From contig JAULSR010000002.1 in NCBI GenBank assembly GCA_030512295.1, positions 6,324,001 to 6,388,000 of the forward strand: DNA of 64,000 bases, given 5' to 3'. A program made the translations under genes and the position numbers. The notes under the pieces were generated by a model. The model was not told where the DNA came from. It saw only the letters and a program-made list of their open reading frames with translations, and ran no database searches. This document shows, piece after piece, positions 36,201 through 47,805 of the stretch (its first letter is position 1; each line of letters starts with the position of its first letter). Source of the stretch: Bombardia bombarda. Its lineage: Eukaryota; Ascomycota; Sordariomycetes; Sordariales; Lasiosphaeriaceae.

Positions 36201-38111
36201 AGGATGAGGAGTGGAGGTTCACCCAGCGCGAATGGGAGAAGGTTTGGCAGGGCCAAACGGAAGCGATGCATTTGAAGAGCTTGGATCACATGGGAATTCA
36301 AGTCAAGTCAAACGACAAGCGCAACCTCGCTGCGAGGCATCTCGTCGATGTCATCAAGACGAAGCACGAGGAGCAACGACGGCTGAGAACCCCGAAAAAC
36401 AAGACACCTCGCCATCAGTTCAGCTACTCCTTCAAGGACCAAGACCTCCTACTAGACCTCTTGCGCTTCATGATTATTTACGCCAACGCCGGCGGCCAGC
36501 ACAATGCCCAAGAGCGAAAGCGCATTTTGGACTTTTTCGAGACCTTCATCCCGCAGTTCTTTGACCTTCCAGAGGACAAGGTACAAGAAAAGCTCGCCGA
36601 CGTTGACCAAGAATCTGGAGAAGAGGACGAGGATGACCAGACTCCCGTTGAACTCACCAATGGTCGTACCCGCCGTAGCAAGAAATCGGATCTCCTCCGC
36701 GGTGTACTAGATCCCAGCCGTAACGGCAGCCGGACTCGCGCGCAGAAAGAAGACAGTGCGGCATCGGGCAGCAAGGAGACAACTCCCGACGTTGGATCCG
36801 CCAATGAAGACGAGATGCCTGATGTCGAGGATGCCGCCGTTCCCGAGGTCTCGAATGGCCGCTGGCTGCCCACGGTTCCGGGCCCTATTGTTATTGACAA
36901 GGGCAAGGGCGTCAAGCAATCGGACCTCGTTACCGGAGATGGCGAGTTAAAGGCAGATGCGCCTTTCCCGCGGTCGTGGTACAATTTCTATTGCAACCAG
37001 AACATATACGTCTTCTTCACCATCTTCCAGACATTGTTCAAGCGCCTCGAGGATGTGAAGAACAGCAAAGACAGCGTCATTGCTGAGATGCGCCGCGAGA
37101 GGGCTGAGAAGCCAGCCAAGATTCTGGGTCTTGTCCACAAGGACATTAACTTTTTCGAGAGCGAGGACCCGGAGACCTTTTGGCCTCGCACCGTCGAGCT
37201 GATTGAGGATTACATCAATGGCGAGATTGATGAGAATAAGTATCAGGATGTGTTGCGGCACTACTACCTCAGGAAGGGGTGGACGATCTACACCATCCAA
37301 GATCTGCTCAAGACGCTGTGTCGCCTTGGTCTCGCGTGTACCAACCCTGAGCCAAAGGGCGAAAAGACTAGGGAGCTCGTCAAGGCATATCTGGAGAGCC
37401 GGCGCCAGGATGAGACGAGCTTCCAGAACGAGATCAGCGCTCGCAAGTTTGCCGAGAAGTGCATCAAGGATGGCGAGATGTTTGTTGTGTGCTGGGTAAG
37501 TGTCTTCCTGTGAATAGGGTCGTATGCAATTCTTGTAATGCTAACATTGATTGTAGTACCCAAGCAACAAGGAGGCCGCGGTGCGCTGGCTGCAGAAGGA
37601 CGAGACAACCTTCTACATGGACGAGATGGAGCGGATCCAGCAGTGGCAGTACTACATCTCGTCCTATATGCGGATTGAGCATACGGAGGGGATCGTGCGG
37701 TCTCGACTACAAAAGGTCCTACTTGAGCGCAACCTCCCGTCAGACGCCAAGTCGGAGGATGGATACACACCGAAGCCTTTGGTGATCCACGAGGGTCTGG
37801 TGGTTAGGATCTGCCTGAACTCGTCCAAGATGGTGTTTGAGAAGGGGACGTCGGACTACTTCATCTACAAGACCGGTGGGTTTAGCTCCCAGGAGGACAA
37901 GTCGTTCCACGAGGAGACGCAGGTGTTCCAGAAGGAGGTCCGCGGCGAGAGGCTCAAGGACAAGATGATTACGAATAACCTGTGGATGAAGGACCTGAGC
38001 CACGAGGAGGTGCAAAAGGTCAAGGACGACTACGAGAGGTGGAAGGGGTCGGACGACGGCTTGCCGCTGCCTCAGCAACAGCAACAGGACCTGGACATGA
38101 GGATGGATTAG
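33214..38111 (+). CDS. SIN3: Sin3 transcriptional corepressor scaffold
   Basis: Six exons (33214-33891, 33961-34061, 34143-34731, 34870-35721, 35783-37495, 37557-38111) give 1495 residues. The N-terminus is disordered, with an Arg/Asp/Glu repeat and Gly/Pro-rich sequence. PAH1 is at about 227-295 (ALSYLDQVKVQFHEQPDVYN), PAH2 at about 443-515 (AISYVNKIK joined to NRFQDKPEIYKQFLEIL), and PAH3 at about 641-705 (FAFFDRVKKHIGN). The histone-deacetylase interaction region starts at about 713 (PPTGRVSLSNCRGFGPSYR, then SGRDELCQSVLNDEWASHPT). The Sin3 C-terminal domain begins at about 1136 (PRSWYNFYCNQNIYVFF). Sin3 holds the Rpd3 deacetylase complexes in the nucleus and joins them to DNA-bound repressors through its PAH domains. 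The start was chosen at the ATG before NNTQPLHGG. The upstream in-frame sequence looks like leader. Intron 1 is in frame and stop-free (see findings). Confidence 0.96.
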
Positions 38112-39962
38112 AAGTCCAGATCCGGGCATGTGGCAAGGTGGTACCCGTACCCAGACCTGGCTGGGAAAAGCCTTGATTACTGCCCCTGGGTCTGGGTGAA
38201 TCTGGGAAGTGGTGGGACGGGGGGTTTGTAACAACACATGGCATATTTCTCGACAACAAGCGGATACCTTTTCGTGGTTTGTTTATGGCTTTTTTTTTTT
38301 CATATCTTTTCTTTTTGTTCTTTCTTCTTTTGGCACGCGAGATGGACGGTTAAGGTTAGTCTGCTGGATAGTTAGATACCACGGTGGGTGGGTTCTTGTC
38401 TGCCTACCCAGATTGGTTGAGGTGTGCCTTTTTTTTTCTTTTTTTTCTTGCTATTCATTAGCACTCGCGGAGCGGAGCAGAGCAAAACAAAAGAGATAGT
38501 GATTGACTGGCAGAGGACGGACTCGGTGTGTATCTTGGCAGAAGAGACTGAAGGCATCATCGGCTTTTTTCCTCTTTTTTCTTGTCTTTTTTTTATCTTC
38601 AGTCGGCTGTCTGCCTTTGAATATGAAACGACGATGGGAACCAAAGTATGAGACTGCGATGGCGATGCGGAAGGCGAAGGCGAAGGCGAAGGCGCGAAGG
38701 GAATACAGCGCGGGAGTGAGAGGGGAGGAGGGAGGAGCGTTTCCCGTTTCCTGTTTGTAACCCTTTGCCGATCTGTTACATACGAACAAATCTATTTTTC
38801 CTAAACATTCTTTTTCTGGTGTTTGAATGAAGCGGATGATATGTAGTTGGTCTGTATAGGTAGCAGGCAGATGTTACTTTAGCATCTATGTGTGTAGTAT
38901 TGGAAGAAATGTATGAGTGCTAAGTTCAAGTTGTTTATCGGTGTGTTTTTGTATGTCGTTGCTGTGCTTGTTCTTGCCAAATTTGTGGTTTAGGATTTGG
39001 GACTTGTTGCGATGACTATAAATCTTGATGTTGATCTTGGTAATCTCGTGAGGTTGCTCGTGTTGTGTTCATAAGGTGTTCTGAGCAAGAAGGTTGGCAA
39101 TAAGAAATCAATGCTTTTCTAGTTTGGTGGAATCTAGAGGATTGTCATGGTGTGTATTCGCCCTCAGGTCACCGTCCAAATTGGAATCCATCCATTCTAT
39201 ATATAATGGTAACAACCTCACACAAGACACGGAATTAATTACACTTTAAACTAATCATTAAAATTACTATACAAGACCTCTCATAACTAGAGAGGCCATC
39301 ACGCTCGCCTCGCTTGCCATGTATGCAGTTACCACCCACCCGTCCCTCTTGTCTAAAACAACCAAATGACAAAACGTATATAGAAGAGTGAGTAGCCAAA
39401 GAACAACAATGAAAGGTGATAGACACCCAAACAAAAACATTACTAATAATGATAGCTAGCAGCAGCAGTCTTGCATATAAAATCGGATAGTCTATCTACT
39501 ATTTCTCCCACAACGGAGAAAAGATTTTCGGGTATATCTGGGTATCAAAATCGCGACGTGTGAAAACAAACAAGCATGCTCACTCGCTCGCTCGCTTCTG
39601 AAGGCATGTAATGGAACGCGAGCGCATTGACGTACGGTTACGGTACGTATAACATGACCGCTCCTTCTCAGTCAGATAATGATCGACCGTACGTGGCACG
39701 TTTCGTTTCAAACTCAGGCACCCGACACGACTGGCATGTCACGGGCGCGGCCCGAGCCGTGATCCTCGGTATTTAGTAACCTTGACGCAAGGGACAAAAA
39801 ATTAAGCACCCCCCCCCCCCCCCCCCCTTCTCCCTCGGTACCGCAATTTCGGGACCATCTTTGTGTCAACCTCTTGTGTGTCAAACTGTTGTGTAGACCC
39901 GAATTAGTCGATAGGCGGGCCACATATGTACGCTGTTTTGCGGTGGATGTCGCCATCTCGAA
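38112..39962. other. Convergent 3' region between SIN3 and the unknown-protein gene
   Basis: No gene is seen. The SIN3 side has long T-rich runs (about 38290-38300, 38430-38450, 38565-38600) and a short GGCGAA array at about 38665-38695. The other side holds a 19-base C tract at 39809-39827. Confidence 0.6.
39809..39827. repeat. Pure C tract (19 C)
   Basis: Uninterrupted run of 19 C, just downstream of the stop codon at 39963 of the minus-strand gene. It is the longest mononucleotide G/C run in the window. Confidence 0.95.
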
Positions 39963-42401
39963 TCATTGATACCCCGGACGCGGCTGGATCCGTCTCCCGT
40001 CGAGGAACTGGGGGCTTTTGTTGTCGTAGTACAGATTCCTCGTCTGCTCTCTTCTCTTTTGTTCAAACGCGGCGCGCTCCTCCTCGTCTAGCGAGAAGGC
40101 CTTCTTCAACCAGCCGAACGCGCTGCGCTTCTTCTTAAGAGCGCGAGTGCTGCCCGTCTCGTTGGTCATCGTCGTCACGTTGCTCAGCATGCTCATCCCC
40201 ATGGCGGATGGGGTGTTCCGAGGGGGCTGTTGCTGCATCTGCGTGTGGAAACTTGCATTCCCCGAGGTATGTGGCCTCTGCTGCAGCGGCGAATGCGGAC
40301 TCGCCTGGACAGGGCGGAAATATTGCTGGTCTGAATGCGGCGATGGGATCAGCGCCGGACGCATTACCGGGGGTGTGAAATCGTTGATGGAGGGATAAGT
40401 GTATGCCGTTGAGTTGACAGGAGGTCGCTCCATGTCAGACCCATAGGCCGAGTCTGGGGCCTGATAGTGCCGAGGGGAGGGATACACTGGCCGATGAAGC
40501 TCGGGTGCATCATGTGGCGGGACGATGATAGCCTCTGGGGGGGCTGTTTTGAGCGAAACACGCTGTCTCAAAGATGTTCTCTGTTTCGGCTGTGCTTCCG
40601 GCTCAGGTTCCGGGCTCGACTCTTGCCTCTGGGCTGGTCTCGGGGCTGTCCTTGGTTCTAACCTTGGTGCAATCTCGACCAGCTTTGGTGTAATCGCAAC
40701 CAGTTTCGGTTTGGATGCTTGTGGCCTCAGTTGTTGCTGCGCGACTCTGGGTTTTATCGGCTCCAGCCTTTGCTGTGTCGGGACCTGTATTATAAAGGCC
40801 GGGGACTCAGGGGACTCTGCCGACTCTGGGGGCTCAGGAGGCTCCGGGGTCTCTGCTCGTTGTGCTTTGACGGGCTCTGGCTTCGGCTTCGGCTGCTCCT
40901 GTTTTAGGAACGGGGATGGCAGAGGTGAAGGGGGCGGTTGTGGTGTGTATGTTCGGGGCTGTAATATGAACAAAGTCTCTTCTGCTTTATCTTCTTCTTG
41001 CTCGTCAGGGGTTTCCAGCTGCGGTATCATTACTGGTCGATCAGAAAGCCTTCTAGGGTTGCGAGCCGGGGGCGACAGTGCCTCTTGCTCTTCTTCGCTG
41101 TCCGGCGCTGATAATTCTAAAATGGGCGCCTCTCGCGGTGACTGTCGTTGCTGCTGCTCAAAGACCGGTACTGACTCCCTGGCCATTGAGATTTCGAACA
41201 TAATCGGAGACTCTGGCTGCTGATGCTTACTCATGTTGCTGTATCGAAGTGGCTGCTGAGGCGGCGAATTCTGGATCCTACCGGGAGAGGTTGGGGGTGT
41301 TGTGACTACTGATGATGATGCATCAGATGGCCGGGGGCTGTGTGCCGGGGAACTGAAGGGCTGAATGCTGAACTACTATGGAGTTAGTAATAGTCCCTCG
41401 CAGCGCAACGCATGTGAAAGTAAAGGGGGGAAGCTTACTCGTGTTCTACGACTAACTTTGCCGGCCCTTCGCTCGATTTCTGATATTATTGCCGTCATCT
41501 CATTAAGAACAGCATCGAGAGTGTTCCCCTTGGATTGCAGGTCAATAAATGCATTGAGCCACCCATCCGTGTTCCCTTTCATGGCATTAAAGATGTCGAT
41601 CACATCGGGACGTTCCTGACGCCATCGTCCGTGCTGTTGCTCAGCCAGGTAAGCAGTGAACTCTCTTGTCGAAGCCACGCCCTCGGAGAGATCCCGCATG
41701 GTCTGTTGAAGCGCCACATCCGTCCGGGCCACGATATGCTCAATCTTCTGGTTGCCCTCAATTATCCTCAGACGAAAGTTGCGGTCCTCCAGCATGCGCT
41801 CGAAAACGTCAACATTGCTTAGTGGCAGCTTCAGGTGGTCGATCCGTCCATCCAAGTCCTTGGTCGCTAACGCAATGTCCTCGAGCGTGGTCTCGAGGTA
41901 CTCATCCACCTCGTCAATATGGCCCTGCAGGATTGAAACCACGGATATCTGGCTGTTGGCCATGCCGTTCAGCAGCAGGTAGACGCCGAAGGAGATCTGC
42001 GCCATCAGCCTCCGCAGCTCGTGATTTCGCTGGCCGGGCCGAAAACGCCACCGAGCAGCGGGGGGTCCATCCAGCTTGCCTTGGTCGAGAAGCTCGTCTC
42101 GGCGGGCTTTGGCGTCACCGGTCCTCAACTTGGGCTTCTGGGTGGCGCCGCCCTTTGTGGCCTCTATTAGGGATTCGGCAAATGCGTCCTGCATGGACGG
42201 GATGGGATGCTGGGGCGCTGGAGGCAATTGCGGTTTCGGAGGTTCATAGTCGGGTTTCCTGTGTCTGCCACTGGGCCCGGCGTCTGTTTCTGGACGCATG
42301 GCGGCAGCAGTCCTCGGGCTTTGCTCCTCGTTATCGGGGACCAGGACGATGGGGAGCTGTCCGTCGGGATTAAGAGAGCGTGGCTGGCTCATGGAAGCCA
42401 T
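39963..42401 (-). CDS. Conserved filamentous-fungal protein of unknown function, coiled-coil and disordered
   Basis: Two exons (42401-41439 and 41372-39963) give 790 residues. The intron has GTAAGC and ends TAGTAG; the second AG must be used, because the first leaves an in-frame stop. The start is the ATG giving MASMSQPRSLN; a second ATG lies three codons on. Residues about 130-320 are predicted to be helical and contain the block MAQISFGVYLLLNGMANSQI, followed by heptad-like charged helices ending GKVSRRTR. The rest is disordered, very rich in Pro, Glu and Gln, and closes with a basic/hydrophobic block KKKRSAFGWLKKAFSLDEEE. That last block could bind a membrane as an amphipathic helix (inference). 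I do not recognise a named family. No signal peptide or helix long enough to span a membrane is clear. Confidence 0.72.
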
Positions 42402-42770
42402 GCCGAATGAAAATTGCAAAGAGGTCCTGGTTCAAGAGGGCAGGGCATCGAGGGGTCCGGAATGTGGTGGGTGCTGCGCTGCGCGCTGCGCTGCGCTATG
42501 CTGTGGTGATCTACAGAAACGCGTGGAGGCGTGGTACGGCCGAGGAGCTGATCGTCAACCGGGCTGGGCCGTCGTGCGTTTCTGCAGGGGCCCGGAGGGA
42601 TGCAATGTTTAGGTTGTGCAAGGTGGCAATTCGAATTGCAGAAATAGCGTCCGGGTAGGTTATTCTTGTCCACGAGGCCTTGTCAGGGACACCGTTCGGG
42701 TCGAGACATAATGGCAGCGAGCCCGGAAAGCAGTTGGTGCTGTAACGGATAGAAGGGGCAGCGGCGGCAG

Positions 42771-42842
42771 CAGCAAGGGAAGCAAGGGAGGCAAGGGAAG
42801 CAAGGGAGGCAAGGGAAGCAAGGGAGGCAAGGGAAGCAAGCA
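42771..42842. repeat. Minisatellite, alternating AAGCAAGGG / AGGCAAGGG units
   Basis: About eight nine-base units in a row, alternating A and G at the second position so that the true period is 18 bases. It lies about 370 bases upstream of the start codon of the unknown-protein gene. Confidence 0.92.
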
Positions 42843-44981
42843 GCCAAAGCGGGTCCAACGTGTTTCCGTCTGTCAAAGGTACGAATAGTGGGCCGCTGAA
42901 CGGACAGAAGTTGGTGTTGATGGTGAGTAGTACCTTGGGTCGGATGCCGCAAGAAGCCTGAGAGATGACACTTTTACTAAAGTTGTTGTACGTGGCCGTC
43001 GTCGATCGATATGAATAGATAGCAAAAGAGGCGTCGTGGTCGCGGCGAAGACGGTGATACAGTCTGGGTTTCGAGATGCGGGAAGGGCGCCAGCGAACGT
43101 TGCACAAGATCAGGCGGCAACAGTGACAATGAGGGCAGGAGCGAAGGTCGAGAATGTTGAAGAAAAGAAGGGACCGAGAGCCGTCAAAGAGGCGGAAACA
43201 ATACTAAGGCTGGCAGAGATTGCACCGAGACAAGCGAAGACGAGAGAAAACCCAAAAGGAGGGACACCCGAGTTATCGTCCATCTAGGTACGAATGCCTA
43301 CCTTATTTAAAAAGGGGACCAAATTCCAAGTCACCTCAGTCACTCGGTTTATATTATTGACAGGAGGAGCATCTGCCACCGGTTCCTGAAAGAAGCAGAT
43401 GCTGCCCCTTCGAGATTGGTCCCATGCAATGCAGTGGCACACACCACACGACGCCCGTCGACACCCACTGCCACCTAGTCTAGTTGATAGTGACAGCAGT
43501 CGATAGCAGTCGAACCCCCCTCAGAGCCGCCCAAAGCTGCACCCCTGTAGCTACACTGCCTAGAGAACAGAGATAGCGTCAGGGCGAGGCCAGCATCGGG
43601 CACTGGACAGTGGGACCTTTTTCTTGAGCTCCCCCAAGGTCCCTGCCTTCCTTCCTGGGAATCCATCCCGTCCGGGCCCAAGTGCCATTTTATCGTCGCA
43701 TCAGGTCCATCTTATGGTGGATAGAGTGCCCCGTAGCGTAGGTACGTGAGCACCAAAAATTACTGTGCCAGTCCCCCTTTTCTGACTTGTCAGTGCGCGT
43801 CGTCGTCGTCGCGCGATCCGCCATTGCATTTTGGAGCAGGCAGATATTGGATGAGAGAGCGCCTCTGGAGGATGGCATTGCATGCATATACCGAGTATTT
43901 CTTGGCTGCACGCTAACAAAGATAATAGATTGACAGTGGACGTTGCTTTTTTTACCCGCCTGGAAAGACCCGGTCAACGGTGCTCGGCTTCTTCATCTCT
44001 GGGGCGCCCGACCAACCGATGTCGTCCTCAGCACCCGGGCGGTAACCTCTACCTACCTTACTGTACTGTGTATGTACGGAAAGGCAATAATATAAAGCTC
44101 GTATCCCCACCACACATGCCACCCAAGCGCGGGGGAGGGCTACACAGTATCCCGTGTCCAGGAAAATCTCATTCCACAGAAAACGTTCAACTGCCGGCAC
44201 AAACAATGCAAGAGCACATGTTCAATTTACATTTTCAATACAGCACAGTCCACCTGCAATAATAACCTTGCTGCTAGTGCAGGGGTTTTCTCCAAGTGGC
44301 GGCTCAGCAAACGGAGGTGGGTCCTCGACTAACCGGGGCGGGCGAAGCTAGCAGAGCTTGGCGACCATGTGCATGGAAGCGGAAGATTTGCAGGGGACCC
44401 TCAGGCCTGACGGACCTGGGGACCTACCCTAGATCTAGGGAGGGGGGCCTAGAACGCTCCTATCATTTTGAAGAACGGATTCCGAACGTTTCCATGCCAT
44501 GGAAATCCAACGATAGCATCACAAAGCAATACCGGTCTCTTTCCCATGGTTTCTTGCTTGCGAGTCACATATGCAAAGCATCAGTCCTGCCCTTCTGGGT
44601 CGAGTGCTTCTGCATCCTGCAAATATGTCGCACGTGTTGGTAACACAGTAGGTTGCACAGTACATACCAAGCGGTCAGCCTGCAACCCGGAGAAACTAGT
44701 GGAGGGAAGAACCTGGAAGACGTCTCTGCCTGCTGCTGCTGCTGCCCGCTGGCTGCCCGCTGCCCGTGCTGCCCTACCCGCCCCCTTTAACTGGACGCAT
44801 TGGACTATCGATTTGGGCCGAGATAAGTTCATGATCCAACCTGGATATTGAGCCAAGCTGCAGTGCGACCAATGGCCTCGTGTCTTTTTACAGCCATTAT
44901 TCTTGCATGCATAATAATTGCCTTGGTTGCTTCGTACTTCCAGACTGGCTACCTGTTTCATAGAAAAATACAAGACCACCA

Positions 44982-44998
44982 CCCCCCCCCCCCCCCCC
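44982..44998. repeat. Pure C tract (17 C)
   Basis: Run of 17 C about 980 bases upstream of the start of the polytopic membrane protein gene. Confidence 0.95.
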
Positions 44999-45978
44999 TC
45001 CCTTTTGAAAAATTGATTGCTCGAATTTTATATTATCTGACAACATATAGACATGTATTATAACATTCACCGGGAATACCACAACCTTTGCCATAAATAT
45101 CGCCAACCCGCCCCTCCAAACATTGAAAGCAGCAGAGTGATGGCGCGTTCATCGTCTTGAGTGTCGTGGGGTTCATGCAGTCCAAGACCATCCCATTCTG
45201 TCGTTTCACCTCCCTGTTGCGCCAGCTCCCTTGAACCTGCCTTTGTTTCGGCCCTCTCTTCTTCTCCTTCCTTACTTGCAAGTGCAGATATGTCCAGACT
45301 CCAGAGCCATGCTGTGGGGGGCCCTTGGGGGTGGTGAGAATCTATAAGCTCGAATAGCTGCCGTGGCAGGGTGTTCCTTTCTTTGTCGTGCTGACTGGCC
45401 AGGTGATATCAGTGCTGATGCAAGACCAAAACGCTGCTCGGAATCGTTAAGTGACAAAGCTATGCACTGTAATGATAAGCGTGCAAAAGCGTGTAAACCA
45501 CCCACTAAGTCTAGACATTTGGTCTGGAATACTGGTGAGATTATCTGGTGAGATTATCTCCCCCTACTGGTTACCACCACCGCTACTACCCCTCGGCGAA
45601 TTATGCTTAGGCGAAGGTCTCGGGGCGACGAGGGCATGGTGAGATCGGTCCACTCTCTCACCCCCCGACCGGCAACCTTGCCTTGAGCGGCCAAAAACCC
45701 CACAGTCGAGCTTCAGTTCTTTTTATCGGTCCTTGTCCCGTCTCACTCGCATTTCACGTGGTGAACCGTTGATGCATACCATGCGCGGGAAGCACCTTCC
45801 CTACGAATACCTGCATAGAATGCATAGAACCTATTCCCCAAACCTTGGTGCCAAAGAGAGCTTCGTCATTGTCTTGACTTACATCACAGCTCCCTCACCT
45901 CCCTCTTCTTTTCGTCGCACCTGATGCGGTTGTCGCACACTCCTAATACCATTTACCTGAATTAAAAACAAACCAGCC

Positions 45979-46931
45979 ATGGCCGGCGGCGATAGACGAC
46001 GGCCATTTGCCTTTGGCACCGACCTCTGGGACCCGTCCCATCGGTTCGAGACGTCGTGGCTGCTGTCGCCGTGGGCACTATTCTTTTGCCGCGCTCTTTT
46101 TGTAAGTCATCACGAACTATCCACCCCAACACCCCAACACCCCAACAAACCATACCAACACCACCAACCCAGTCCCTATACATCTTCACCACCATCATCT
46201 TCGTCCTCGCCTGGCAGTGCGCCAACGCGCCCACCCACTGCGCCGCCTCCCAGAACTCATTCAGCTTCTTCACCTCGCTCACCTACTGGGGCCTGGGCTT
46301 CTACTTTCTCGCATCCGCCGTCCACACCTTCACCTACGCCCGCAACAGCAGCAGCAGCAGCAGCTCGACTGGTCACCACGTCGCCCTCCTCGACCGCCTC
46401 CCGCGCCCCCTGCAGGCCCTCCACTCGGCCTACTACACCACCATCGTCGTCTACCCCTTCGTCGTCACCATCGTCTTCTGGGGCCGTCTCTACTCGGGCC
46501 ACTGGTTCGCCGCCTCGTTCGACGGCTGGAGCAACATCTCGCAGCACGCCATGAACAGCGCCTTCGCCCTCTTCGAGATCGTCGTCCCGCGCACCGATCC
46601 GCCTCCGCCCTTGCACATGCTCTGGCTCCTTGTTGTTTTGGCGCTTTACCTGGCGCTGGCATATGTCACTGAGGCGACCAAGGGGTTTTACCCGTATGAT
46701 TTCCTGGACCCGTCCAAGCAGCATGGTCTGGTTGCGGCCTATGTGTTTGGCATTGCGGTGGGAGCGCTCATTCTGTTTGCTGTCGCGTGGGGCTTGATCT
46801 GGCTGAGGAGATATATCACAGAGACCAGGTTGGGTATGCACGGAAAGTTTGCCGGTGCGTCGGAGATCACGGCGCGACCGGTGGCGGAGGAGGATGTAGA
46901 GATGTCGGGAGTGAGGGAATCGTTGAAATAA
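45979..46931 (+). CDS. Polytopic membrane protein, AIG1/FAR-17a-like
   Basis: Two exons (45979-46101 and 46173-46931) give 293 residues. The intron has GTAAGT..CCCAG and joins CRALF to SLYIFTTIIF inside the first helix. About six hydrophobic helices are seen, including SLYIFTTIIFVLAW, YYTTIVVYPFVVTIVFWGRL, LHMLWLLVVLALYLALAYV and AYVFGIAVGALILFAVAWGL. The block SNISQHAMNSAFALFEIV resembles the His-containing HxxNS signature of the AIG1/FAR-17a family, whose human members split fatty acid esters of hydroxy fatty acids; rolling-stone-type proteins share a similar block. The family call is from memory of such motifs and is moderate. The C-terminus is cytosolic and acidic. It is convergent with GUP1 next door. 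Confidence 0.62.
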
Positions 46932-47550
46932 GGGAGGGAGAGTCTTGTCGAACTACTGTCTTTCTATCAAGTCTTCTCTTTCTTTACGTCAGGATAATGG
47001 GTACGAGAAATATGCGGATATACCCCTAAGCTTTATTAAGCTTTGCTGTCTATAGTTAATAATGGAAAAATTCACACGATCAGAGTGGTGTGTCCCAAGG
47101 GTATAATTGTGTATTTACCTGGAGTACCAAACTACAGCGTCCTACAAAAAGAGCATATCCTGGTTTGAGCAGTCACACACGGCCGAGTAACGTGCTACTC
47201 AAACACCAGTGATACTGCAACCAAAGACGTCAGAATACCCAACATGCTGTTTCGTGGCACCACGGGGGGTTTTCGGCTTGCTTTCCTCGGGACATGGAGG
47301 TAGTAATGAAGCAGGTAAGGATGTGAGGTATTACATACAGTACCCAAGTCACCTCGCCCACCAAGCACTTGCCGACTGAAATCGCTCTTGATATTATATA
47401 TAACCAGGACTGTACCATTAAGATAAATCAATAAATAAATCCCCCATTCCACCCAGCCAGTCAGCCAACAAATAAACCACCCGCCCGCTTTTTCATCAAG
47501 TACCACATGAACCCATTTTCAGAATCGAGAGGACGGAGCCTACGTCATAG

Positions 47551-47582
47551 CAGACCAGACCAGACCAGACCAGACCAGACCA
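47551..47582. repeat. CAGAC pentamer array
   Basis: Six head-to-tail copies of CAGAC followed by CA. Confidence 0.92.
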
Positions 47583-47681
47583 TATCCCCATATCAAAACA
47601 TGACAAGTCAGAAAAAGAAAAAAAGGGAGTTTTACTAATACATGGAACTATCCATATAATGAATCTTTCATCTTCCTCCCT

Positions 47682-47707
47682 TCCATATTCCATATTCCAT
47701 ATTCCAT
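47682..47707. repeat. CCATATT heptamer array
   Basis: Three full copies of the heptamer plus part of a fourth, about 100 bases beyond the GUP1 stop codon. Confidence 0.85.
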
Positions 47708-47805
47708 CTCCCTTTTCTCTCTTTCTCTCTCTCTCAACCAGTCCCTCCATCTCTCCCTCTCCCGTCCAAGAACATTCCAAATCCAAAGAAACCCCCCCTA
47801 CCCCC

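Larger units (their letters stand above)
42402..45978. other. Divergent intergenic region with minisatellite
   Basis: No gene is seen in these 3.6 kb between two genes that start at its ends. It holds an 18-base-unit minisatellite at 42771-42842 and a 17-base C tract at 44982-44998. Frames here stay below 135 codons apart from one of 198 codons that owes its length to the minisatellite. Confidence 0.6.
46932..47805. other. Convergent 3' region with short tandem repeats
   Basis: No gene is seen between the convergent membrane protein and GUP1 genes. It holds CAGAC and CCATATT arrays (listed separately) and a CT-rich stretch at about 47708-47765. Confidence 0.65.
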
